A stretch of 8,381 nucleotides of DNA from Humitalea sp038323655 (GTDB lineage Bacteria; Pseudomonadota; Alphaproteobacteria; Acetobacterales; Acetobacteraceae). Under the pieces are notes generated by a model. That model was not told where the DNA came from and did not search any database. It saw only the letters and a list, made by a program, of their open reading frames with translations. This document shows positions 1-5,902 of the stretch, piece by piece; the stretch's first letter is position 1; each line of letters opens with the position of its first letter. Position numbers and translations under genes: made by a program. Location of the stretch: assembly GCA_038323655.1 (NCBI GenBank), contig JBBQHE010000197.1:1-8381 (forward strand), written 5' to 3'.

Positions 1-233
1 CCTCGGCGCGGGAGTTTTTTCGCTTTTATGGCCTGGATGAGGCCAAGCTAGCCCATGCCGCGCCCGATGCGATGGTGATGCACCCGGGGCCGATGAACCG
101 TGGCGTCGAGATCGCGAGCGCCGTCGCCGACGACCCCATCCGCAGCGTGATCGGGGAACAGGTGGAGATGGGCGTGGCCTGCCGCATGGCGGTGCTGGAC
201 GTGCTGGCGCGGCGCCTGCCCCGCAACCGATAG
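1..233 (+). CDS. pyrB: Aspartate carbamoyltransferase, C-terminal 76 residues (partial)
   Basis: This is the 3' end of a gene that begins before the window; in-frame codons run from base 3 to the TAG at 231-233. The translation carries the PyrB signature HPGPMNRGVEI followed by a QVEMGVACRMAVLDVL segment, which closes the C-terminal domain of the catalytic chain. PyrB joins carbamoyl phosphate to L-aspartate in the second step of pyrimidine synthesis, in the cytoplasm. In the HPGPMNRG loop, residues of this type help bind aspartate in the family. In many alphaproteobacteria pyrC lies directly downstream of pyrB; here a photoreceptor operon follows instead, after 265 non-coding bases. The last codons lie inside a 16-base tandem duplication that includes the stop codon. 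Family assignment is secure; the upstream part cannot be judged. Confidence 0.93.
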   Translation, partial: SAREFFRFYGLDEAKLAHAAPDAMVMHPGPMNRGVEIASAVADDPIRSVIGEQVEMGVACRMAVLDVLARRLPRNR

Positions 234-249
234 GCCCCGCAACCGATCG
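218..249. repeat. Two-copy 16-base tandem repeat across the pyrB stop
   Basis: Bases 218-233 (GCCCCGCAACCGATAG) and 234-249 (GCCCCGCAACCGATCG) are adjacent and differ at one base. The first copy encodes the last residues and stop of pyrB; the second lies just after the stop, where the TAG equivalent has become TCG. This looks like a simple local duplication. No function is evident. Confidence 0.85.
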
Positions 250-295
250 TTCCTGCCGGACGATAAACCCGGGCTGACATGCGTCCGGCCGCCCG

Positions 296-311
296 GCTGC
301 GGCATCGCAGC
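296..311. other. Short GC hairpin in the pyrB-phytochrome gap
   Basis: GCTGCG-GCAT-CGCAGC forms a perfect 6-base-pair stem with a 4-base loop about 60 bases after the pyrB stop. No run of T follows, so it is not a standard intrinsic terminator. It could stabilise the pyrB 3' end or be chance in GC-rich DNA. Nothing else is recognisable in 250-370. Confidence 0.25.
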
Positions 312-373
312 GTATCAAGCACGGGGTGGCACGCCCCCGGCCGCGGTCGCGAATCATTTCTCGCCCGATCAAT

Positions 374-402
374 GGAACCTTCACGTTTTTGGCAGAGTCT
401 GC
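374..402 (+). promoter_or_regulatory. Candidate ECF (RpoE-like) sigma-factor promoter for the photoreceptor operon
   Basis: GGAACCT at 374-380 and GTCTGC at 397-402 are separated by 16 bases. This resembles the RpoE/ECF pattern (GGAACTT, about 15-16 bases, GTCTAA), with one mismatch in the -35 and two in the -10. It lies about 97 bases before the phytochrome start, which would leave a long 5' leader. The leader could fold, since CGGAC at 436-440 can pair with GTCCG at 472-476 and CCGC at 457-460 with GCGG at 465-468, just before the ribosome binding site. The link to stress-type sigma control is inference from sequence likeness alone. Confidence 0.3.
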
Positions 403-498
403 AGGCACTGACCGAGGCGTAAGCGTGGCCCACACCGGACCATAGCGCCCTCCACCCCGCGAGCGCGGTGAGTCCGCAGAGGACGAGGAAGGCCAAAC

Positions 499-2289
499 AT
501 GACAAGCATTTTGTCACACATCTGGAACGGTCGACCAGCGCCGTGCGAGCACGACGCGTTGCCGATCGCCAGGATCGGTACCGTGCAGCCGCATGGCGTG
601 ATGATGGTCGTGGTGCCGGAGACCGGCGCTGTCGAGCACGTCAGCGCCAACGTCGAAGAGATCCTGGGCGTGTCCGCCCGGTCGGTGCTGGGCCGGCCGC
701 CGATGGTGGCCTTCCAGGACGGCGATTCGGTCAGCAAGCTTGTCGATGTGGTGCGGCCCGGCCGCCGCTTCTTCGACAACCCGACCATGCTCTCCGCCCG
801 CGGCCGGCGGTTCGAGATGGTCTGCCATGTCTCGGACGACCGGCTCTTTATCGAAATCGAGCCTTACGTCGAGGCTGAGCACGAATACCAGACCATGGTC
901 ACGACGGCGATGGATTCCGTGTCGCGCCAGACCACGGTGCAGGGGCTGTACGAGGCCTCGGCGCGGCTGATGAACTTCGTTACTGGCTGGGACCGGGTGA
1001 AGTTGTACAAGTTCGTGAGCCACGGCCACGGCGTGGTGGTGGCAGAGCAGCATGCAGCCCAATCCAACCTGCCAGATTCCTTCCTCGGCTACCATTTCTC
1101 GGCCACCGACATCCCCGAGGCCGCGAAGGAAATCCTCCGCACCGGCAAGACGCGCCAGAAGCCGACCCAGGCCGGCTCGGTGCCGTTGCTGACCTTGGGC
1201 ACGCATGGCGAGGTCGTGGAAAGCGGCCAGTCGGTCGACATGACCGACTGCTGGCTGCGCGGCATCCACCCCTGCGACAACGGCTACAACCGCAACCTGG
1301 GCGTCGGCAGCAACATCATTTTCCCGGTCTGCATCGACAGCACCGTCTGGGGCCTTTTCGTGGTGCACAATCGCGAGGAGAAGTTCCTCAACTACGACAG
1401 CCGCGCGGTGATCGAGCAGCTGACGATGATGTTCGCCAGCCGGCTGATCGAGTTGGAGGGCCATGAGGCCCGTATCGCCGAGCGCCAGGCCATGTCGCAG
1501 CAGATGCTGGGCATGGTGGAAACGGCGCAGGCCTTGCTGACGCAGAGCATGACGCTGCGCGGTGAACATGCCGCAAGCATCCGGCTGCCGGCCATGCAGG
1601 CGACCTCGCGCCACGTTGCTGCGCTGGCGCCGATCTACGTCTCCTCGGCCAGCGGCTGCGACAGCGCCGAGGCGGGCCGACCTGAGGATCGCTTCTCGAA
1701 CGATCTGCTGCGCCTGGCGGATGCCGACGGCGCGGCCATCCTGCGCGGCGGAACGTCGAGCCACGTGCATCTCATCGGGGCGGCGCCCGATGCGCTGACC
1801 GCGCGCGGCATCGCCGCGATGTTCGGCAACCGCCTGCCGGCCTTCGCCGACGACGGCTGGCGGGTTTTCGCAACCGACGCGCTGGCCGATCACATTCCCG
1901 CCGACGACGCGCTGCGCGCCGTTGCCAGCGGGTTGCTCGCGGTACCGATCTGCAACCGCGGCGACATGATCCTGTGGTTCCGGCGCGAACGCGTCGTGCA
2001 GGCCACCTGGGCCGGCAAGCCGCCCACGGCGGCCGAGCGGCGCAGCGAGATGATGTTCCGCCCGCGCGGCGATTTCGCCGCACACCAGGCGCCGCTCACC
2101 GGCGCCTCCCGCCCCTGGCTGGAGGCCGAGGTGATGCTGGCGGCGCAGTTCGGTGCGGCGCTGAGTGCGCTGTGGATGCGCCAGCGCGGCGCGCCCCCGC
2201 CGTCGGGCCTCGACCCGGCACGCGAGAGCGACGGATTTTCATTCATGCCGCAGCCCGCATTGCCGGGCCGCCTGACCACCGTGAGCTGA
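499..2289 (+). CDS. bphP: Phytochrome photosensory protein (PAS-GAF-PHY) with no output domain, BrBphP3-like
   Basis: Red-light receptor of 596 residues that binds a linear tetrapyrrole. The PAS domain (about 14-125) starts with a cysteine at 16 and the knot motif TVQPHG (28-33). The GAF domain (about 140-320) has Tyr170, SATDIP (Asp204, the pyrrole-contacting aspartate of the PASDIP motif), Cys259, Tyr263 and His290. The PHY domain (about 390-560) keeps ASGLLAVPI, TWAGKP and a tongue motif PRGDF (522-526) in place of PRxSF. The protein ends about 35 residues after PHY, so no histidine kinase, GGDEF or other effector is present. Cys259 sits exactly where plant and cyanobacterial phytochromes attach phytobilins, but the neighbouring conserved histidine is Asp260. 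Cys16 is at the biliverdin-attachment position of bacteriophytochromes. The start is backed by GAGGAAGG at 485-492. The phycocyanobilin-binding BrBphP3 of Bradyrhizobium ORS278, reported with a short C-terminus lacking known output, is the nearest described case I know; orthology is inferred. Confidence 0.93.
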   Translation: MTSILSHIWNGRPAPCEHDALPIARIGTVQPHGVMMVVVPETGAVEHVSANVEEILGVSARSVLGRPPMVAFQDGDSVSKLVDVVRPGRRFFDNPTMLSARGRRFEMVCHVSDDRLFIEIEPYVEAEHEYQTMVTTAMDSVSRQTTVQGLYEASARLMNFVTGWDRVKLYKFVSHGHGVVVAEQHAAQSNLPDSFLGYHFSATDIPEAAKEILRTGKTRQKPTQAGSVPLLTLGTHGEVVESGQSVDMTDCWLRGIHPCDNGYNRNLGVGSNIIFPVCIDSTVWGLFVVHNREEKFLNYDSRAVIEQLTMMFASRLIELEGHEARIAERQAMSQQMLGMVETAQALLTQSMTLRGEHAASIRLPAMQATSRHVAALAPIYVSSASGCDSAEAGRPEDRFSNDLLRLADADGAAILRGGTSSHVHLIGAAPDALTARGIAAMFGNRLPAFADDGWRVFATDALADHIPADDALRAVASGLLAVPICNRGDMILWFRRERVVQATWAGKPPTAAERRSEMMFRPRGDFAAHQAPLTGASRPWLEAEVMLAAQFGAALSALWMRQRGAPPPSGLDPARESDGFSFMPQPALPGRLTTVS

Positions 2290-2302
2290 GGGGCGCGCCA
2301 TC

Positions 2303-2614
2303 ATGTCGATCACTGTTTCGGTCCAATCAAGTGGCGCCCAGGCCTCGGTCATGCTGCGCGGGGTGCTGGACAGCATGAGTCAGGCCACGCTCAAGCAGCA
2401 GCTTGAGCCTGTTATGGCCAATGGCGCGGTCAGCCAGATCCGGCTGGATTTTGGCGGGGTGCAGAGCATGGAGGCGGCAAGCGCCGGCATGCTGATGATG
2501 CTCAGTCACACTGCCAAGTCGCGCAACAAGACCCTGGGCATCTGCAACTGCACGCCGCCGGTCCTGGCGCTGATGCACAAGGCCAATCTGGGCAAGGTCA
2601 TCCCCATCCAATAA
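2303..2614 (+). CDS. STAS-domain protein (anti-sigma-factor-antagonist-like)
   Basis: A single STAS domain of 103 residues, the size of SpoIIAA/RsbV-type proteins. The fold is suggested by an alternating strand-helix layout: strand 13-20 (QASVMLRG), helix 26-39, strand 45-50 (QIRLDF), then a helix starting at the usual phosphorylation site, and a second strand-helix pair (LGICNCTPPVLALMHKANL). In classical members this site reads D-S-S/T-G and its serine is phosphorylated by a partner kinase; here it reads EAASAG (57-62), so the usual serine appears to be alanine, with Ser60 shifted. The gene begins 13 bases after the phytochrome stop, with GAGGGG at 2288-2293 as ribosome binding site, and is followed by the MCP-like gene. 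STAS domains work by protein-protein contact, so it may couple the output-less photoreceptor to a partner. The actual partner is unknown. Confidence 0.82.
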   Translation: MSITVSVQSSGAQASVMLRGVLDSMSQATLKQQLEPVMANGAVSQIRLDFGGVQSMEAASAGMLMMLSHTAKSRNKTLGICNCTPPVLALMHKANLGKVIPIQ

Positions 2615-2641
2615 CGCCGATAGCTTGAGGAGGAAGTGGCG

Positions 2642-3563
2642 ATGGATGGACTGTCCGGCGTGCCCGCCAGGGACACGTCATGGAACGGCACCGACCGGCG
2701 CAGCGCGGCGCCGGCGGGCGTGCCCAAGGAGAACGCGCGGCTGGAGTTCCTGTCCGCGCGCGTGCTGGATGAGTGCAAACTGATCCGGCAAGCCGGCGGC
2801 AAGCTCTCCGATACGCTCGAGAGCACGATGTCGAGGCCTGCATGCTTTCGGTCAGCGCCAGCGAGACCTGTGATTACCTCCGTCGTTCGCAGGCCGATGG
2901 CGAAATGCTACTGGCCACCACCCGGGACATGTGACCGGGCTGACCACGACGGCCCGCAGCCAGGCCGAGCTGGCCCGCGGCAAGGCCGAGGAAGGGGCTG
3001 GGTCGATCGAGGCGCTGGCGCAGATCTTCGGCACCATCGGCGGTTTCCTGACGGGCATCACCAAGATCTCGCAGCAGACCAACCTGCTGTCGCTGAATGC
3101 CCGTATCGAGGCGGCCCGCGCCGGCCAGCACGGCGCCGGCTTTGCCGTGATTGCCCAGGAAGTGAAGGCGCTGGCCGCCGAAACCGGCACGTTGAGCGCC
3201 AATATCGAGGCCAAGCTCAAGGAACTGGTGGCCGCTACACGCCAGGCGCAGGAGCAGTTCGGCGCCACCCTGGCCGCCGTGCACGATGCGACGGCCACAT
3301 TGTCAGACCTGGTCGAGCGGCAGGGCGGCGTGGCTGAGACCATCCGCCAGGGCTGCGGCCAGACCGCGGAGGCGGCCACGATGATGGACACCGTCTCGGC
3401 CACCATCGGCCGCATGCAGGAAGCGGTGAGCGAGACGGGCGAAGCCTATGCCCAGTTGACCCGTTCGCTCGACACGCTGACCGTTTCGGCCGAAGGCGTC
3501 GTGCGCCATGAGGACGAAGGTCTGCTGACGGCCGCCATCGCAACCCAGGTGGCCCTGTCATGA
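2642..3563 (+). pseudogene. Cytoplasmic methyl-accepting chemotaxis-like protein, broken by two apparent frameshifts
   Basis: If the frame is repaired the product is about 307 residues. AGGAGGA at 2628-2634 selects ATG 2642 over the upstream GTG 2636. Coding runs in one frame to about 2820 (ending KLSDTLE), in a second from about 2821 to the TGA at 2932-2934 (HDVEACMLSVSASETCDYL, continuing to TTRDM), then in a third from about 2931 to the TGA at 3561-3563. The last part contains the MCP signalling hairpin tip QTNLLSLNARIEAARAG, then GFAVIAQEVKALA, flanked by long alanine- and glutamine-rich helices. No membrane segment is visible, so a soluble receptor is expected. Two single-base losses restore one frame exactly (922+2 bases is a multiple of 3) and keep the ATGA overlap with the next gene. 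Assembly or read errors are therefore as likely as true decay. GTGA at 2931-2934 could also let the C-terminal part be translated alone. The basic residue usual in the GxxGRGF part of the tip is missing (GQHGAGF), so CheA/CheW coupling is not assured. Confidence 0.8.
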
Positions 3564-4225
3564 GGCCGCAGGTCGTGGCGGGCGACGCGCCCGCCGTCAT
3601 GCCGCCGCCGACGCTGAGCGCGCGGCTGCGGCTGCAGACCCGTGCCGCGCACGACCGGATCGAGGCCAATCCCCATTTCGCCCGGCTGATGGCGCCCGAC
3701 CTGACCCGGCCGGAATACCATGCGCTGGTTGCCCGGTTGTTCGGCCACCATGCCGCGGCCGAAGCCGGGTTGGCCGGGGCCGCGGCGCTGCTGCCGGACC
3801 GGCTCGGCCTGGCGGGCCGGCTGCGCCGCACGGCGCTGCTCGGCGCCGACCTTGTCGCGCTGGGTTCCACCCCGGTGCAGGTCGCGGCCCTGCCGCGTTG
3901 CCCAGGGTTGGCGCTGCGCCGGCCGGAGGAGGCTTGGGGCGTGCTGTATGTGCTGGAGGGGTCGAGCCTGGGCGGTCAGGTCATTGCCCGGCACTTGGCG
4001 CAGCACCTGCAGATCGGCCCGAGCACTGGCGCCTCCGGGATGGCGCCCTATGGCGCCGAGACCGGGGCGCTGTGGCGCGGCTTCAAGGACGCGCTGGATG
4101 AGGCCTTTGCCATGGGCGCACCCGACCATGTGTGCACCCGCGGCGCGCTGGACGCCGAGGCCGTGATCGACGCCGCCTGCCAGGCCTTCGACCGGCTAGA
4201 TCGCTGGGTCGCGGCATGGGGCTGA
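3560..4225 (+). CDS. bphO: BphO-type heme oxygenase
   Basis: Cleaves heme to biliverdin, carbon monoxide and iron using electrons from a donor such as ferredoxin; in this operon it would supply the precursor of the phytochrome pigment. The 221-residue product shows the N-terminal heme oxygenase helix LRLQTRAAHDRIEANPHF, with His31 as the likely proximal heme ligand, and the glycine-rich distal helix VLYVLEGSSLGGQVIARHL (129-147, GSxLGG at 134-139). The start ATG overlaps the preceding stop as ATGA (3560-3563), and AGGTGG at 3547-3552 may be the ribosome binding site. An in-frame ATG at 3599 is an alternative that would give a length closer to typical BphO (about 195-210 residues). The downstream bilin reductase overlaps it by 10 bases, fitting a paired pathway. 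I am sure of the family; regiospecificity (alpha expected) is inferred from the company it keeps. Confidence 0.9.
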   Translation: MRPQVVAGDAPAVMPPPTLSARLRLQTRAAHDRIEANPHFARLMAPDLTRPEYHALVARLFGHHAAAEAGLAGAAALLPDRLGLAGRLRRTALLGADLVALGSTPVQVAALPRCPGLALRRPEEAWGVLYVLEGSSLGGQVIARHLAQHLQIGPSTGASGMAPYGAETGALWRGFKDALDEAFAMGAPDHVCTRGALDAEAVIDAACQAFDRLDRWVAAWG

Positions 4226-4941
4226 TCGCCCGGCTCGACGCTGCGGCCGCGCGGCTGGCAGACGCCTGTCTCGCGTTGCCCGGCGGGCAACCGCTGGCCA
4301 TGCGCGATTGGCGTGGTGTGGCCGAGGCCTCCGGCAGCCTTCGCCGGCCGATCGCCTGGCGCAACACCCTGGTGGAGACCCCCAGCCTGCATCACCTGCA
4401 TGTCGAGTTCTTCGCCCTGCCGGGGGAGATCGCGGTGTTGCACCTCTGCGCCTTCCCGCGGCTGGACCTGGCCCTGCCGATCCTGGGTTTCGACGTCATC
4501 GCCGGCCGCGAACGCGCGACCGGCTGCTTCCTCGACCTGTCGCCCACCGTCCCCGAGGCACAGCCGCTGATCGAGGCCTGGGGCCGGCGCATCGCACCCC
4601 ATCGCCCTGGCCTGGGTGAGGCACGGGTGCTGCCGGAATGGACCAGCATCTTCTCGGCGCATGTACTGGCGGTCCGCCCCGATGGCGCCGCGCAGGTCGA
4701 GGCTGGGCTTGCCCTGGGCGAGGCCAGCCTGATGGATTTCGCCGCGCAATCGGCGCCGCCGGCCGCGCCCGCGGCGATGCGCGCGGCGCAGCAGCGTTAC
4801 ATCGACGGGCAGCGCCGCAATGATCGCACCCGGCGGATGCTGGCCGGCTGCATCGGCCCGGACCTCGCTGACGCATTCATCGCGCAATGCCTTTTCCCAG
4901 ATATTGAAGCCGCCGCGCTGGAAGACGCCGTTCCGGGCTGA
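4216..4941 (+). CDS. pcyA: Ferredoxin-dependent bilin reductase, PcyA/HY2 family
   Basis: Reduces biliverdin to a phytobilin with electrons from ferredoxin. The 241-residue length matches PcyA. The core shows HVEFF, VLHLCAFPR, LPILGFDVI and FLDLSPT, all hallmarks of the family. Glu64, His76 and Asp93 fall at the same spacings (12 and 17 residues) as Glu76, His88 and Asp105 of Synechocystis PcyA, the residues that drive the four-electron reduction to phycocyanobilin. ATG 4216 lies inside the heme oxygenase gene (stop at 4223-4225), giving a 10-base overlap and probable translational coupling. Open reading extends further upstream to 4132, but nothing family-like is encoded there. The product could be phycocyanobilin or, if this belongs to the PcyX-like or early PcyA-like lineages of proteobacteria and phages, phycoerythrobilin or a two-electron product. 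The triad favours phycocyanobilin, but only an assay or a tree would settle it. No ferredoxin gene is in the window. Confidence 0.87.
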   Translation: MGLIARLDAAAARLADACLALPGGQPLAMRDWRGVAEASGSLRRPIAWRNTLVETPSLHHLHVEFFALPGEIAVLHLCAFPRLDLALPILGFDVIAGRERATGCFLDLSPTVPEAQPLIEAWGRRIAPHRPGLGEARVLPEWTSIFSAHVLAVRPDGAAQVEAGLALGEASLMDFAAQSAPPAAPAAMRAAQQRYIDGQRRNDRTRRMLAGCIGPDLADAFIAQCLFPDIEAAALEDAVPG

Positions 4942-4954
4942 CGGGCGGCCGCGC

Positions 4955-5425
4955 TCAGGCCGCGCAGGCGGCGCAGGTGCCTTCGATCTCGACCGTGGCG
5001 CGCGCGGCGCGGAACCCCTGGGCGCGCGCTGCCGCCGCCAGCGCCGCCGACACCGCCGCATCGGCAATCTCGGCCGTCGCGCCGCAGCGGCCGCAGATCA
5101 GGAACTGGTGTGGATGGGCATGGCCGGCGTGGTCATGCGCATGGTCGGTGCAGGCGATGAAGGCGTTCAACCGTTCGACCTTGTGGATCAGCCCCTGTTC
5201 CAACAGAAAATCAAGCGCACGATAAACCGTGGGGGGCGCGGCCCCGGCCCGGGCCGCCTTCAGCCGGTCCAGCAGCGCATAGGCGCCGACTGGCTGACCG
5301 GCCTCCAGCACCAGGCGCAGCACGTCGCGCCGCAACTCGGTCAGCTTGGCGCCGCGCGTGGCGCAGGCCGCCGCCGCCGCCGCCAGTGCCAGTTCCAACG
5401 GCCCGCCGTCTCGCACCGCTGCCAT
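4955..5425 (-). CDS. zur: Zinc uptake regulator Zur (Fur family)
   Basis: Zinc-sensing repressor that binds operator DNA when zinc is plentiful. The 156-residue product has an N-terminal winged helix (LTELRRDVLRLVLEAGQPVG, then PPTVYRALDFLLEQGLIHKV) and a C-terminal dimer domain with FIAC, HQFLICGRCG (Cys111, Cys114) and a terminal CAAC (Cys151, Cys154), the structural zinc pairs of Zur. A histidine-rich stretch, DHAHDHAGHAHPHQ (94-107), is denser than in most Zur proteins. I prefer the start at 5425, which has AGGGG about 7 bases upstream; an in-frame ATG at 5446 adds seven residues but has no clear ribosome binding site. The gene is convergent with the bilin reductase (13 bases apart) and divergent from hisI. 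The Zur-box-like element in the shared upstream region implies autoregulation. Confidence 0.9.
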   Translation of the reverse strand: MAAVRDGGPLELALAAAAAACATRGAKLTELRRDVLRLVLEAGQPVGAYALLDRLKAARAGAAPPTVYRALDFLLEQGLIHKVERLNAFIACTDHAHDHAGHAHPHQFLICGRCGATAEIADAAVSAALAAAARAQGFRAARATVEIEGTCAACAA

Positions 5426-5457
5426 GCTGCGCCCCTGCCTCCTCATGCACCACTGGC

Positions 5458-5470
5458 GTTATATGGTAAC
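5458..5470. promoter_or_regulatory. Zur box between zur and hisI
   Basis: GTTATATGGTAAC matches the Zur-box core GTTATAnTATAAC at 10 of 12 fixed positions; GTTA and TAAC form a perfect inverted repeat about a 5-base centre. It sits 33 bases upstream of the preferred zur start and 24 bases before the hisI ATG, where a repressor could cover both promoters. The core pattern is established for Zur in proteobacteria; occupancy here is inferred. Confidence 0.65.
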
Positions 5471-5494
5471 CGGAACGCCGAAACGGAACCTGCC

Positions 5495-5902
5495 ATGGAT
5501 ACCCCCGATCACCCCGCCTGCGAACGCCTGATCGCTGCCTTGCGTTTCGATTCCCAGGGGCTGGTCGCGGCCGTGGCGCAACAGCACGATACGGGCGAGG
5601 TGCTCATGCTGGCCTGGATGGATCGCGCCGCGGTCGCCGCCAGTCTGACGACCGGCCGGGCGGTGTATTTCAGTCGCTCGCGCCAGGCGCTGTGGCGCAA
5701 GGGCGAGACCTCGGGCCAGGTGCAGCGCCTCGTTGACCTGCGGATCGATTGCGACGGCGATGCGGTGCTGCTGCTGGTCGACCAGACCGGCGTCGCGTGC
5801 CACACCGGGCGGCGGTCGTGCTTTTCCTGGGCATTGCGCGACGGCCGGGTCGCGGCCATCGCCGAGCCGCTTGCCGACCCCAAGGCGCTGTACGGAATAT
5901 GA
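5495..5902 (+). CDS. hisI: Phosphoribosyl-AMP cyclohydrolase
   Basis: Opens the purine ring of phosphoribosyl-AMP in the third step of histidine synthesis, a zinc- and magnesium-dependent cytoplasmic reaction. The 135-residue product is a stand-alone HisI, not fused to HisE. Diagnostic parts are VLMLAWMD (37-43), AVYFSRSRQALWRKGETSG (56-74), DCDGD (85-89, metal-binding aspartates plus Cys86), and ACHTG with Cys102 and RRSCF with Cys109; the three cysteines bind zinc. ATG 5495 has GGA at 5485-5487 upstream and starts the family-typical sequence; the reading frame is open further upstream but codes for nothing recognisable and crosses the zur gene. Its stop overlaps the COG0523 start as ATGA (5899-5902). 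Placement behind a Zur box with a zinc chaperone gene is notable because HisI itself needs zinc. The zinc ligands are intact, so it is not an obvious zinc-free substitute. Confidence 0.95.
   Translation: MDTPDHPACERLIAALRFDSQGLVAAVAQQHDTGEVLMLAWMDRAAVAASLTTGRAVYFSRSRQALWRKGETSGQVQRLVDLRIDCDGDAVLLLVDQTGVACHTGRRSCFSWALRDGRVAAIAEPLADPKALYGI

Noticed and set aside
385..390. CGTTTT as a -10 of an EcfG-type promoter with GGAAC at 374-378
   Set aside because: The spacing of about 6 bases is far too short for a -35/-10 pair; the downstream GTCTGC fits better.
514..2085. 523-codon open frame on the minus strand opposite the phytochrome gene
   Set aside because: It is a shadow frame caused by high GC at third codon positions. 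Its product is rich in His/Gln/Ala/Arg with no domain, while the plus strand encodes an unmistakable phytochrome.
2636..2641. GTG 2636 as start of the MCP-like gene
   Set aside because: The AGGAGGA at 2628-2634 would be one base from GTG; ATG 2642 has proper 7-base spacing.
4132..4215. Upstream extension of the bilin reductase reading frame
   Set aside because: These codons overlap the heme oxygenase C-terminus and read as Arg/Gly-rich shadow; the family N-terminus fits ATG 4216.
4942..4965. Possible terminator between the bilin reductase and zur
   Set aside because: GGCCGCGC occurs twice (4947-4954 and 4958-4965) as a direct, not inverted, repeat, and no T-run follows on either strand.
4820..5494. 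Upstream extension of the hisI frame across zur
   Set aside because: It overlaps the bilin reductase end and the whole zur gene and encodes low-complexity shadow sequence; HisI family length fits ATG 5495.
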